Source: Candidatus Pacearchaeota archaeon
GTDB lineage: Archaea; Nanobdellota; Nanobdellia; Pacearchaeales; GW2011-AR1
Assembly: GCA_026395775.1 (NCBI GenBank)
Contig: JAPLYA010000125.1
Location: 1-9,028, forward strand
Reading direction: 5' to 3'
DNA: 9,028 bases
This document shows positions 1 through 5,924 of this stretch, piece after piece. Each line of letters opens with the position of its first letter. Within the stretch, counting starts at the first letter, position 1. The position numbers and the translations under genes were made by a program. A model generated the notes under the pieces. It was not told the DNA's origin. It was given only the letters and a program-made list of their open reading frames with translations, and made no database searches.

Positions 1-63
1 GATGGAAAAGCTGCTCTAATTGAGTTTGACGATAAGGTTAAAAATATAAGATTTTTGAGATAA
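1..63 (+). CDS. 3' end of an unidentified gene (partial)
   Basis: Reading frame 1 is open from the window edge to a TAA at 61-63 and encodes 20 residues ending in NIRFLR. The stop lies only two bases before the cysteinyl-tRNA synthetase start, so the two are probably one transcript. The tail is mixed acidic and hydrophobic (LIEFDDKVKNI) and is too short to assign to a family. It is called coding because of the open frame and the tight packing; a chance open frame of 20 codons is possible. Confidence 0.55.
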   Translation, partial: DGKAALIEFDDKVKNIRFLR

Positions 64-65
64 AC

Positions 66-1427
66 ATGTTAAAGCTATATAACACACTAACAAGAAAAAA
101 ACAGGAATTCAAAGCTATAGGCAAGGAAGTTGGAATTTATTCGTGTGGGCCTACTGTTTATTGGTATCAGCATATTGGCAATCTTAGAACTTACATATTC
201 TCGGACATACTTAAAAGAGTCTTATTATTTGATGGTTTCAAAGTCAAGCAAGTGATGAATGTCACAGATGTCGGACATTTAACTTCAGATGCAGATGAAG
301 GAGAAGACAAAATGGAAAAAGCAGCTGCCAAAGAAGGAAAGAAAGCTTCTGATATTGCTAACTATTATTGGGAGATCTTTAAAGAAGATTTTAAAAAATT
401 AAATATTCTCGAGCCGGACATCTGGAGCAAGGCGACTGAACATATCAAAGAGCAGATTGAGCTAATAAAAAAGCTTGAGGCAAAAGGCTACACTTACAAA
501 ACAGCAGATGGAATTTATTTTGATACTTCAAAATTTAAAGATTATGGAAAGCTTGCAAAATTAAAAAAAGAAGGCTTACAAGCTGGAAAGAGAATTTCAA
601 TGGGAGACAAAAAGAATATAACTGATTTTGCTTTATGGAAATTTTCAACTGAAATTGGCAAGAGACAACAAGAATGGAACAGTCCTTGGGGAATAGGATT
701 TCCTGGCTGGCATATTGAATGTTCTGCTATGTCAATGAAATATCTTGGAGAAACATTTGATATTCATACTGGCGGAGAAGACCATGTTCCAATACACCAT
801 ACAAACGAGATTGCTCAATCAGAGGCTGCAACAGGGAAGAAATTTGTGAATTACTGGCTGCATGGAGCTTTTTTAACATTTAAAGGCGAGAAAGTTTCCA
901 AGTCTAAGGGGGGCTTGTATATTGTTTCTGAGTTGGAAGAGCTTGGATACAAAGCGCTAGATTATAGATACTTGTGTCTTGGAAGCCACTATAGAACTCA
1001 GATGGATTTTTCACTTGAGAATTTGAAAAATGCACAAAATGCATATCAAAGACTTAAGAATATAATTCAAGAGTTAAAAGATGATAACAAAATAAATGAA
1101 AGATATTTGAAAGATTTTGAAAAAGCAATAGATGATGATTTGAATATGCCTGAAGCTCTCCAAGTTTTATGGAAAATGTTGAGAGATGGGAAAGCTTCTG
1201 GTAAGATAAAAACAATTGAGAAAATGGATGAAGTTCTTGGTTTAGATTTGCTGAAGAAAGTTGAGGAAAAGATTCCAGAAGAGATAAAAAAGCTGGTTGA
1301 AGAAAGAGAAAAAGCAAGAAAAGCAAAAGATTGGAAAAAGTCAGATGAGCTGAGAGAGAGGATAAAAGCTCTAGGATTTGAGGTTGCAGATGCTGCTGAA
1401 GGAGCTAGGGTAAGGAAAATTCAGTAA
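66..1427 (+). CDS. cysS: Cysteinyl-tRNA synthetase
   Basis: Class I aminoacyl-tRNA synthetase that charges tRNA-Cys with cysteine using ATP in the cytoplasm. At 453 residues it has the usual length. The N-terminal CGPTVY block (Cys27) is followed by the HIGH-type motif HIGN at 36-39. A KMSKS-type loop, KVSKS, lies at 276-280. Zinc-site residues match the family: Cys27, Cys219 in WHIEC, and the HHTNE block at 244-248, where His244 and Glu248 fit the known ligand spacing. The C-terminal helical region ends with the family's ARKAKDW..SDELR pattern. The start follows the preceding stop by two bases, with only a weak GAGAT upstream, so it is probably cotranscribed with the gene cut off at the window edge. 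Its 3' end overlaps the convergent phosphatase gene by 7 bp. Confidence 0.97.
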   Translation: MLKLYNTLTRKKQEFKAIGKEVGIYSCGPTVYWYQHIGNLRTYIFSDILKRVLLFDGFKVKQVMNVTDVGHLTSDADEGEDKMEKAAAKEGKKASDIANYYWEIFKEDFKKLNILEPDIWSKATEHIKEQIELIKKLEAKGYTYKTADGIYFDTSKFKDYGKLAKLKKEGLQAGKRISMGDKKNITDFALWKFSTEIGKRQQEWNSPWGIGFPGWHIECSAMSMKYLGETFDIHTGGEDHVPIHHTNEIAQSEAATGKKFVNYWLHGAFLTFKGEKVSKSKGGLYIVSELEELGYKALDYRYLCLGSHYRTQMDFSLENLKNAQNAYQRLKNIIQELKDDNKINERYLKDFEKAIDDDLNMPEALQVLWKMLRDGKASGKIKTIEKMDEVLGLDLLKKVEEKIPEEIKKLVEEREKARKAKDWKKSDELRERIKALGFEVADAAEGARVRKIQ

Positions 1428-2038
1428 TTCCCATATTTTAAGCCAGTACCTTTTTCCGAAGTATTTGTATTTTGCCAAAAACAAATTTTAGAACGAGGAT
1501 CTACTCTATAAATTATATCATTTGGATGAATAATTCTTGTGAGATTTTTAGGATTAGACAAATCTTGTCCTGTTGCTAGAGCTAATAAAGCCCTGCTAGT
1601 TCCTTGATGAGTTACACATAAAACTCTGCTAGCCCCTAAATTTTCTATTTCTTGTAGAACGGGTTGAACTCTAGCTATAACATCAAGATAACTCTCCCCG
1701 CTTGGAAATTTATATGAAAGATCTTCTTCTCTTCTTCTAATATGCTCCATAGCTTCTATAATTAACTTTTCATCCATCTCTCCAAAGTGCATTTCTATTA
1801 ATCTTGGTTCAATACAAATAGGTAATCCCAGCCTCTTAGCTAAAGGCTCTGCTGTTTTTACTGCTCTTGTCAAAGGAGAAGAGAAAATTGTATTTATCCC
1901 TTCACTGGCAAGGATTTCTGCCAGGCGATTTGCATGAGCCTCCCCCTCTTCAACCAATCTTGCTACATCTGACTGCCCACTTAAAATTCTTTTTACGTTC
2001 TCATCTGTTTTGCCATGCCTTGAAACATATAACCACAT
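1421..2038 (-). CDS. Histidine phosphatase / phosphoglycerate mutase-like protein
   Basis: A 205-residue member of the histidine phosphatase superfamily (dPGM / GpmB / CobC type). The phosphate-accepting His is in the N-terminal RHGKT motif (Arg7-His8-Gly9). Other pocket residues are visible: Arg58 in SSPLTRA, an acidic Glu82 in the family position, and the second catalytic His144 in THQGTSR. FPSGESYLDV (111-120) matches the GES motif common in this group. Members act as phosphoglycerate mutases or as phosphatases on small metabolites, and sequence alone does not separate the two. RuBisCO, which makes 3-phosphoglycerate, lies 2 kb away; a link is only a guess. The 3' end overlaps cysS by 7 bp tail to tail. 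Confidence 0.9.
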   Translation of the reverse strand: MWLYVSRHGKTDENVKRILSGQSDVARLVEEGEAHANRLAEILASEGINTIFSSPLTRAVKTAEPLAKRLGLPICIEPRLIEMHFGEMDEKLIIEAMEHIRRREEDLSYKFPSGESYLDVIARVQPVLQEIENLGASRVLCVTHQGTSRALLALATGQDLSNPKNLTRIIHPNDIIYRVDPRSKICFWQNTNTSEKGTGLKYGNY

Positions 2039-2058
2039 TATACTTCTTGATTGAAGAG

Positions 2059-2069
2059 CTTTAAAAAGA
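2059..2069 (-). promoter_or_regulatory. TATA-like box for the histidine phosphatase gene
   Basis: On the minus strand the sequence CTTTTTAAAGC is centred about 26 bp upstream of the ATG at 2038. This is the usual archaeal TATA-to-start distance, so transcription would begin at or next to the start codon (leaderless). No Shine-Dalgarno sequence precedes the ATG. In AT-rich DNA such matches are easy to find by chance. Confidence 0.4.
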
Positions 2070-2117
2070 TTTATGGCTTAGATTATACATTATTTAGAAT
2101 AGATTTTTATATTTCTA

Positions 2118-2684
2118 TTATTTCAAGCTAATCATAGTAGCTTTATTCTTATAATTTGATAAAAGGGTATCGCAACCAATATAATCTTCAGGAGAAATCT
2201 TATTTATATCAAATATAAAGATATTTGTTGCCTGTTCAATAGCACTATGCTGGCACTTATAGAGTTTCAATTCTACTAATTTTTCTTCTCCATATTTAAT
2301 ACTAACATCCGGATCAAAAGTATAAAGAGTAGGCCCCCCATCTATAAATATTTTGTAGTCATAAAGAGGAGAATAATCAAATGGCTGATTCTCAAGCTCA
2401 GAAGAATAAAAACAAATCCCATATTTAATCTGTTTTTCAGTTGTAAAAATAAAGTCATTCTTGATATTAATTGTATGTATTGTAATATACTCAGGCTCAA
2501 GATTACCACAGCCCATTCCTTCATAAGCCTGATTGGAATCAGTGGGATATTGAAATAAACCTTTATCTAATGTTTTAGGAGAACTTTCATTAATACTTAA
2601 TCCCACTTGAAAAACAGAGATAATTGCGAAGAAAAAGAAAATAACCACCGGAATAATCAATCCAAACCATTTCCAAGTTTGCAT
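2118..2684 (-). CDS. Single-span membrane-anchored protein, unknown function
   Basis: A 188-residue protein I do not recognise. Residues 7-29 form one strong hydrophobic segment after a short N-terminus with a single lysine, reading as a signal anchor. The rest (about 31-188) is polar, rich in Tyr, Ile and Asp, and probably outside the cell. Four cysteines (59, 91, 144, 171) lie in that domain and could form two disulfides. The start at 2684 is supported by AGGTG about 5 bases upstream on the minus strand. It is the last gene of a three-gene operon, 7 bp after the 87-residue gene, so the three products may form one membrane complex. The C-terminus ends right before the intergenic gap with the phosphatase gene. 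Confidence 0.8.
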   Translation of the reverse strand: MQTWKWFGLIIPVVIFFFFAIISVFQVGLSINESSPKTLDKGLFQYPTDSNQAYEGMGCGNLEPEYITIHTINIKNDFIFTTEKQIKYGICFYSSELENQPFDYSPLYDYKIFIDGGPTLYTFDPDVSIKYGEEKLVELKLYKCQHSAIEQATNIFIFDINKISPEDYIGCDTLLSNYKNKATMISLK

Positions 2685-2691
2685 TTTACAC

Positions 2692-2955
2692 CTAGTTATA
2701 TGACTGAGATTTTCTTATTTTTGAGAAGAAAACCCCCAGAATAATAAGAAGCACGGCAGAAATTGCAAACATAAGAGTTACCCCTCCTTTTCCAAAGTTA
2801 AAACTATCAATTACATAGAATACAAAATTTACATAGGCAACTATTGAAAGCACATACATTAAAGGATAGAACTTTTTACTTTTAACATAGGCAATTATCA
2901 AGACAATAATTGCTGGAATTATGAGCCATCCAAATATTGAATAATACAAGGCCAT
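2692..2955 (-). CDS. Small membrane protein with three predicted helices
   Basis: An 87-residue hydrophobic protein of unknown function. Hydrophobic stretches at about 4-24, 30-51 and 58-78 suggest three membrane helices, separated by a basic loop (KSKK at 26-29) and a Gly-rich loop (FGKGG, 54-58), with a basic tail (KIRKSQ). The ATG at 2955 begins one base after the stop of the 58-residue gene. GGAGG about 11 bases upstream, inside the end of that gene, supports this start and translational coupling. No known family is evident. Its neighbours on both sides are also membrane proteins. Confidence 0.8.
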   Translation of the reverse strand: MALYYSIFGWLIIPAIIVLIIAYVKSKKFYPLMYVLSIVAYVNFVFYVIDSFNFGKGGVTLMFAISAVLLIILGVFFSKIRKSQSYN

Positions 2956-2956
2956 C

Positions 2957-3133
2957 TTAGATATCCCTCCATCTCATTAGCTCGCCCATGAAAAATAGAA
3001 ATACAGCTAAGCATAATATCAATATACTTTTAACAATCGGAGAAAATTGCATTATATATTCCCATGTAAAATATAGGATTGCCCCAATTGCAAAGAAAGT
3101 ACCGATAACATAAAATATTTTTGCTAAATCCAT
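2957..3133 (-). CDS. Very small two-helix membrane protein (58 aa)
   Basis: A short gene that a length cutoff would easily miss. The minus strand reads ATG at 3133 to TAA at 2957-2959 and encodes 58 residues. Residues 5-23 and 33-50 are strongly hydrophobic, giving two likely membrane helices, and the C-terminus is charged (GELMRWRDI). It is supported by its place as first gene of the operon: it starts about 35 bp from the palindromic TATA element at 3160-3175 and its stop is one base before the next ATG. The ribosome binding site of that next gene lies inside its last codons. No family recognised. Confidence 0.75.
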   Translation of the reverse strand: MDLAKIFYVIGTFFAIGAILYFTWEYIMQFSPIVKSILILCLAVFLFFMGELMRWRDI

Positions 3134-3159
3134 CTTTTATCTAATCTTTATTACAAACC

Positions 3160-3175
3160 AACATTTATAAATGTT
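3160..3175. promoter_or_regulatory. Palindromic two-way TATA promoter
   Basis: AACATTTATAAATGTT is a perfect 16-bp palindrome with a TTTATAAA core at 3164-3171. Its centre (3167.5) lies about 35 bp from both divergent start codons, 3133 on the minus strand and 3203 on the plus strand. With the usual 25-27 bp TATA-to-start spacing, both transcripts would have leaders of about 8-10 nt. The symmetry could also be an operator for a dimeric regulator; the sequence alone cannot tell. Confidence 0.65.
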
Positions 3176-3202
3176 TTTAAACTTCTTATTTCTAAATTAA
3201 GC

Positions 3203-3526
3203 ATGGCAAAACAAAAAACAAAATGCGGGAAAATATTCATCTACTTGGCTGTGATAGCTATAATTCTTGGGATAATTGGGGTAATTATAATTCAGAAAAA
3301 TATTTCTGGAAAAGTTATTGGAGGAGAGCAGAGTTACAGCTTAAGTGAAGTATCGAGTCATGACAGTGAAAGAGATTGCTGGGAGATAAATGACAGGAAA
3401 GTTTATGATGTAACCTTGCTTGTGCAAATTTATCCTGGAGACTTGAAAGCTTATTGTGGGAGAGAAGTTGCTCTTCCTTTAGATAGAGATTTATTACAGC
3501 AGTATGAGATTGGCAGTTTGGATTGA
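3203..3526 (+). CDS. Membrane-anchored cytochrome b5-like protein lacking haem ligands
   Basis: A 107-residue protein. A basic N-terminus is followed by a hydrophobic helix at 11-30, then a short linker and a domain (about 44-107) matching the cytochrome b5-like fold: YSLSEVSSHDSERDCW (45-60), then KVYDVT (66-71), and the closing LLQQYEIGSL. In haem-binding members KVYDVT is followed by HPGG. Here it is YPGD (77-80), so the first axial His is Tyr77. The second His, expected shortly before the final LL..Y.IG block, is also absent (PLDRD there). Haem binding is therefore unlikely. Cys59 and Cys85 could form a disulfide if the domain is outside the cell. It is transcribed divergently from the small membrane-protein operon. 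Confidence 0.75.
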   Translation: MAKQKTKCGKIFIYLAVIAIILGIIGVIIIQKNISGKVIGGEQSYSLSEVSSHDSERDCWEINDRKVYDVTLLVQIYPGDLKAYCGREVALPLDRDLLQQYEIGSLD

Positions 3527-3533
3527 TTTTTTT
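3527..3533 (+). terminator. Oligo-T terminator candidate after the b5-like gene
   Basis: Seven T residues follow the TGA stop directly. Archaeal RNA polymerase commonly stops at such T runs. A small perfect hairpin, GTTATTGGTAATAAC (3533-3547), comes right after and overlaps the start of repeat copy A. Confidence 0.4.
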
Positions 3534-3539
3534 GTTATT

Positions 3540-3655
3540 GGTAATAACTGACTTCGTTTTGTATACCTTTTAATTGTGCGAGCAATGATGTTAATTGTTC
3601 CAACCAATGAAACCCCACAACCTGTCAACTGAAACGAAGTTGGTCTTTAATTCTG
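3540..3655 (+). repeat. Structured intergenic repeat, copy A
   Basis: First of four related elements. It starts with GGTAATAA, has the core ATACCTTTTAATTGTG and ends in AAGTTGGTCTTTAATTC. Its central hairpin pairs GAGCAAT (3580-3586) with ATTGTTC (3594-3600), seven pairs including one G-U, inside an outer ATTG/CAAT pairing (3573-3576 with 3605-3608). A long stem pairs 3548-3560 with 3631-3643 (13 pairs counting wobbles, including the perfect ACTTCGTTT / AAACGAAGT). It lies 13 bases after a plus-strand gene, in the gap between two converging genes. It is the most diverged copy at the 3' end, so that boundary is approximate. Confidence 0.6.
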
Positions 3656-3662
3656 CTAGAAA

Positions 3663-4040
3663 TTAAGAAGCGCCAGCGGGTGCTGCAATATAATCGTGAA
3701 ATTTGGATAAACAATCTCCTGCAGTAACTAATCCTCGAATTGTCGCCAGATATTCGTTTGTTTTGTAGCTATGCGGATTTTGGGGGTTAGCTAAAACCCA
3801 ATTTCTTCGTTTACCTGCATCAGCTAAAACAGGACCAGTCATATCCCTTATATAATCGAAAGTTTCTCTGCTAATATACCTTCTGTGTGGTAATTGAGGT
3901 AAAAGTTCTGAAGCAATGTTAGTATCGCCGGGAGTATATACCGCAATATATTCTAAATAAGTTCTCAATTCTTCAAGTTCACTTGGATTTAACCTTGATA
4001 GTGGAAAGAATCTCTTTGGACCTCTAAATTTTTTCTTCAT
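3663..4040 (-). CDS. Unknown 125-residue protein divergent from RuBisCO
   Basis: A 125-residue protein of no family I recognise. The N-terminus is basic (MKKKFRGPKRFF), followed by a Leu/Glu-rich helix-like stretch (about 17-31), a middle part with YISRETFDYIRD and a short C-terminus ending in APAGAS. There is no membrane segment or signal peptide, so it is probably cytoplasmic. I chose the ATG at 4040 rather than a TTG five codons upstream because the minus-strand TATA box is centred 25 bp from this ATG, implying a leaderless message. It shares that promoter with RuBisCO, which suggests related expression. Its 3' end faces repeat copy A. Confidence 0.7.
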   Translation of the reverse strand: MKKKFRGPKRFFPLSRLNPSELEELRTYLEYIAVYTPGDTNIASELLPQLPHRRYISRETFDYIRDMTGPVLADAGKRRNWVLANPQNPHSYKTNEYLATIRGLVTAGDCLSKFHDYIAAPAGAS

Positions 4041-4060
4041 TATAATTAAAAACAAAAGAT

Positions 4061-4069
4061 ATTTATAAG
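4061..4069. promoter_or_regulatory. Two-way TATA box between RuBisCO and the unknown gene
   Basis: ATTTATAAG on the plus strand reads CTTATAAAT on the minus strand; both fit an archaeal TATA box. Its centre is 25 bp from the minus-strand ATG at 4040 and 29 bp from the RuBisCO ATG at 4094. Both genes would then be transcribed from this one site with no leader or only a few bases. Neither start has a clear Shine-Dalgarno sequence, as expected for leaderless genes. Confidence 0.6.
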
Positions 4070-4093
4070 CTTAATTATACTAGAGTATATAAA

Positions 4094-5350
4094 ATGGGGT
4101 TGGAATTTATTAATTTAAAATATAAGCCTGGAAAAGAGGATTTGGTTTGCTTGTTCAGAGTTGAACCTAACAGATGCAGTATTAAAGAAGCTGCTAACAA
4201 TATTGCTTTAGAATCAAGCATAGGGACTTGGACAGATGTTTCTTTTAATAAGGATTATGTTCACAGACTTGGGGCTAAGGTTTTTTCTATCTCAAAAGAG
4301 AAAGTTAAAATAGCATATCCTTCTGAACTTTTTGAAAAAGGAAATGCTCCTAACATATTAAGTAGTATCGCTGGGAATATTTTTGGTATGAAAGCTGTTA
4401 AGAATCTAAGACTTGAGGATATTAAAATTCCTGACTCAATATTGAGAAGTTTTTCGGGGCCAAGATATGGAATTTCGGGCATAAGAGAAATGATGAAAGT
4501 TAAATCCAGACCTTTTATTGGGACAATAATAAAACCAAAGCTAGGATTAAAAACTAGAGATCATGCTGAGGTTGCATATGAAGCTTGGGTTGGGGGATGC
4601 GATGTGGTGAAAGACGATGAGAATCTTGCGGGACAAAAGTTTAATGATTTTGAAGAAAGGGTTGCAAGAAGTTTAGAAATGGCAAATAAAGCAGAGGAAG
4701 AAACTGGCGAGAAAAAAGCTTATCTTGCTAATGTTACAGCTGAAACAAAAGAAATGCTGAAAAGAGCTGATTTGGTTGAAGATTTAGGGGGCAAGTTCAT
4801 TATGGTTGATGTTGTTACAGAGGGATTTGGAGCTCTGCAAACCTTGAGAAATGAAAGTTTCAAGCTTGCTATTCATGCACATAGGGCAATGCATGCTGCT
4901 TTTACTAGAAATAAAAAGCATGGGATAAGTATGATGGTTTTGGCTGATTTATCTAGGCTAATAGGCATGGATACTTTACATATAGGAACAGTTGTAGGCA
5001 AGATGGAAGGAAGCTTGGATGAAGTTTCTGAGATAAATGAAGAAGTTGAGAAGAAAAAAGTCAAAGAAACAAAGATAAGACTGGAACAAGATTGGGGGCA
5101 TATTAAACCTGTTCTGTCTGTTTCATCTGGAGGATTACATCCCTTGCACTTTCCATATCTAATCAAAAACCTAGGTAAGGATATTGTCTTACAATGTGGG
5201 GGGGGAATACATGGAAATATTCTTGGAACCAGAAGAGGAGCAATGGCTGCAAGACAAGCCATTGATGCTATAATGGAAAATTGCACATTAAAAGAATATT
5301 CAAAGACTCATTTAGAATTGGCTTCAACATTGGCACAATGGGGAAAATGA
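4094..5350 (+). CDS. rbcL: Ribulose-1,5-bisphosphate carboxylase, form III type, large subunit
   Basis: A full-length RuBisCO of 418 residues. The active-site set is complete when matched to plant numbering: Glu40 (E60), Thr45-Trp46 (T65-W66), Asn95 (N123), Lys147 and Lys149 in IKPKLGL (K175, K177), Lys173-Asp175-Glu176 in VKDDEN (carbamylated K201, D203, E204), His263-Arg264 in HRAMHA (H294-R295), His296 (H327), loop-6 Lys303 in GTVVGKMEG (K334), Ser345-Gly-Gly (S379-G381) and the phosphate-binding glycines 369-371. It should fix CO2 onto RuBP to give two 3-phosphoglycerates. In archaea such enzymes usually serve AMP/nucleotide salvage with AMP phosphorylase and ribose-1,5-bisphosphate isomerase, neither of which is in this window. 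No small subunit is seen. The form (III versus III-like) is inferred from length and archaeal context. Its stop overlaps the Nudix start (ATGA). Confidence 0.95.
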   Translation: MGLEFINLKYKPGKEDLVCLFRVEPNRCSIKEAANNIALESSIGTWTDVSFNKDYVHRLGAKVFSISKEKVKIAYPSELFEKGNAPNILSSIAGNIFGMKAVKNLRLEDIKIPDSILRSFSGPRYGISGIREMMKVKSRPFIGTIIKPKLGLKTRDHAEVAYEAWVGGCDVVKDDENLAGQKFNDFEERVARSLEMANKAEEETGEKKAYLANVTAETKEMLKRADLVEDLGGKFIMVDVVTEGFGALQTLRNESFKLAIHAHRAMHAAFTRNKKHGISMMVLADLSRLIGMDTLHIGTVVGKMEGSLDEVSEINEEVEKKKVKETKIRLEQDWGHIKPVLSVSSGGLHPLHFPYLIKNLGKDIVLQCGGGIHGNILGTRRGAMAARQAIDAIMENCTLKEYSKTHLELASTLAQWGK

Positions 5351-5808
5351 AAAAATATAGAAAAGGGGTTTTTATTGTTGTTTTCTATGGTAAGAAATAT
5401 CTTTTATTAGGGAGAGTTCTTCACTGGAATGGATGGGAGTTTCCTAAGGCTGGATTGAAAAAAGGTGAACAAGATAAAGAAGCTGTGAAAAGAGAACTGA
5501 AAGAAGAAACTGGACTGAAAGCAAGAAAAATTATAGATTTCAAGATTAAGGGTAAGTTCAAGTATGCCCAGGAATATAATGATAGACCCGGAATTTTGGG
5601 ACAGACTTGGCATTTATTTGCTGTTCAATCTTCTAGCCGAAGGGTTAAGATTGATAGAAGAGAACATTCTAGCTACAAATGGTTGAATTTTAAGCAAGCT
5701 TATAAGCTTTTGACTTGGCAAAGCCAGAAAAAGTGTTTGAAGCTTGTTGATAAATTTTTGAGAAGTAATAAGAAGCAAGTAATAACTTCGTTTCAACATA
5801 CTTTTTAA
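5347..5808 (+). CDS. Nudix hydrolase, coupled to RuBisCO
   Basis: A 153-residue Nudix pyrophosphohydrolase. The Nudix box spans about 35-57: the GWEFPKAGLKKGE lead-in is followed by REL.EETGL. The catalytic REUxEE core is complete, while the first glycine of the box is Ala35. GWEFPK.G is typical of dinucleoside polyphosphate (Ap4A) or nucleotide-sugar hydrolases; the exact substrate cannot be read off. I chose the ATG at 5347, which overlaps the RuBisCO stop as ATGA, over earlier in-frame ATGs at 5281 and 5338 inside rbcL, because the Nudix domain begins right after it (MKKYRKGVFIVVF). The last ten or so codons (VITSFQHTF, stop) lie in repeat copy B, so the natural C-terminus may have been altered by the repeat. 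Confidence 0.9.
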   Translation: MKKYRKGVFIVVFYGKKYLLLGRVLHWNGWEFPKAGLKKGEQDKEAVKRELKEETGLKARKIIDFKIKGKFKYAQEYNDRPGILGQTWHLFAVQSSSRRVKIDRREHSSYKWLNFKQAYKLLTWQSQKKCLKLVDKFLRSNKKQVITSFQHTF

Positions 5809-5886
5809 TTGTGTTAGTTTGAAAATTAAACAACCAATCGGCTTTGACTACCTTGTTTACTGAAGGAGTTTTGCTTTTACTAACAA
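5778..5886 (+). repeat. Structured intergenic repeat, copy B
   Basis: The copy starts AGTAATAACTTCGTTT, has the core ATACTTTTTAATTGTGTT and ends GGAGTTTTGCTTTTACTAAC. The central hairpin (5808-5838) pairs ATTG, GTT and GTTT with AAAC, AAC and CAAT: 11 pairs with two single-base bulges and a 7-base loop. A second pairing joins AACTTC (5784-5789) with GGAGTT (5865-5870). The terminal AGTAA and TTACT are complementary. It begins inside the Nudix gene, supplies that gene's stop codon, and ends just before the promoter of the NFACT-R gene. Confidence 0.7.
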
Positions 5887-5890
5887 ATCC

Positions 5891-5903
5891 ATAAATTTAA
5901 ATC
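5891..5903 (+). promoter_or_regulatory. TATA-like promoter of the NFACT-R/CRM pair
   Basis: ATAAATTTAAATC is centred about 28 bp upstream of the ATG at 5925. A Shine-Dalgarno GGAG (5915-5918) lies six bases before that ATG, so either the real start of transcription is a little further upstream or the ribosome site serves read-through transcripts. It lies directly after repeat copy B. Confidence 0.4.
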
Positions 5904-5924
5904 ACTACAAAACTGGAGATAATT

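Noticed and set aside
2098..2119. AATAGA/TCTATT hairpin as terminator of the minus-strand membrane operon
   Set aside because: Six A-T-rich pairs overlapping the stop codon with no T run after it on the minus strand; easily chance in AT-rich DNA.
3580..3632. C/D-box-like motifs (ATGATG and CTGA) in repeat copy A
   Set aside because: The motifs are imperfect and are absent from the same positions in copies B, C and D, so the element is not a box C/D RNA family.
4041..4055. Longer start (TTG at 4055) for the gene opposite RuBisCO
   Set aside because: It would place the start too close to the TATA box (about 10 bp), while the ATG at 4040 is at the right distance.
4086..4093. TATATAAA just before the RuBisCO ATG as its TATA box
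   Set aside because: It abuts the ATG, so transcription would begin about 20 bases inside the gene; the box at 4061-4069 fits better.
4873..5286. Long open frame on the minus strand within rbcL, and similar ones within cysS, Nudix, NFACT-R and L31e
   Set aside because: They lie opposite well-supported conserved genes, have no promoter or ribosome site, and encode Phe/Leu/Ser-rich sequence typical of antisense to Lys/Glu-rich genes.
5281..5346. Longer Nudix start at ATG 5281 or 5338
   Set aside because: These starts lie deep in rbcL in another frame, the extra residues do not belong to the Nudix fold, and the ATGA overlap at 5347 is a normal coupled start.
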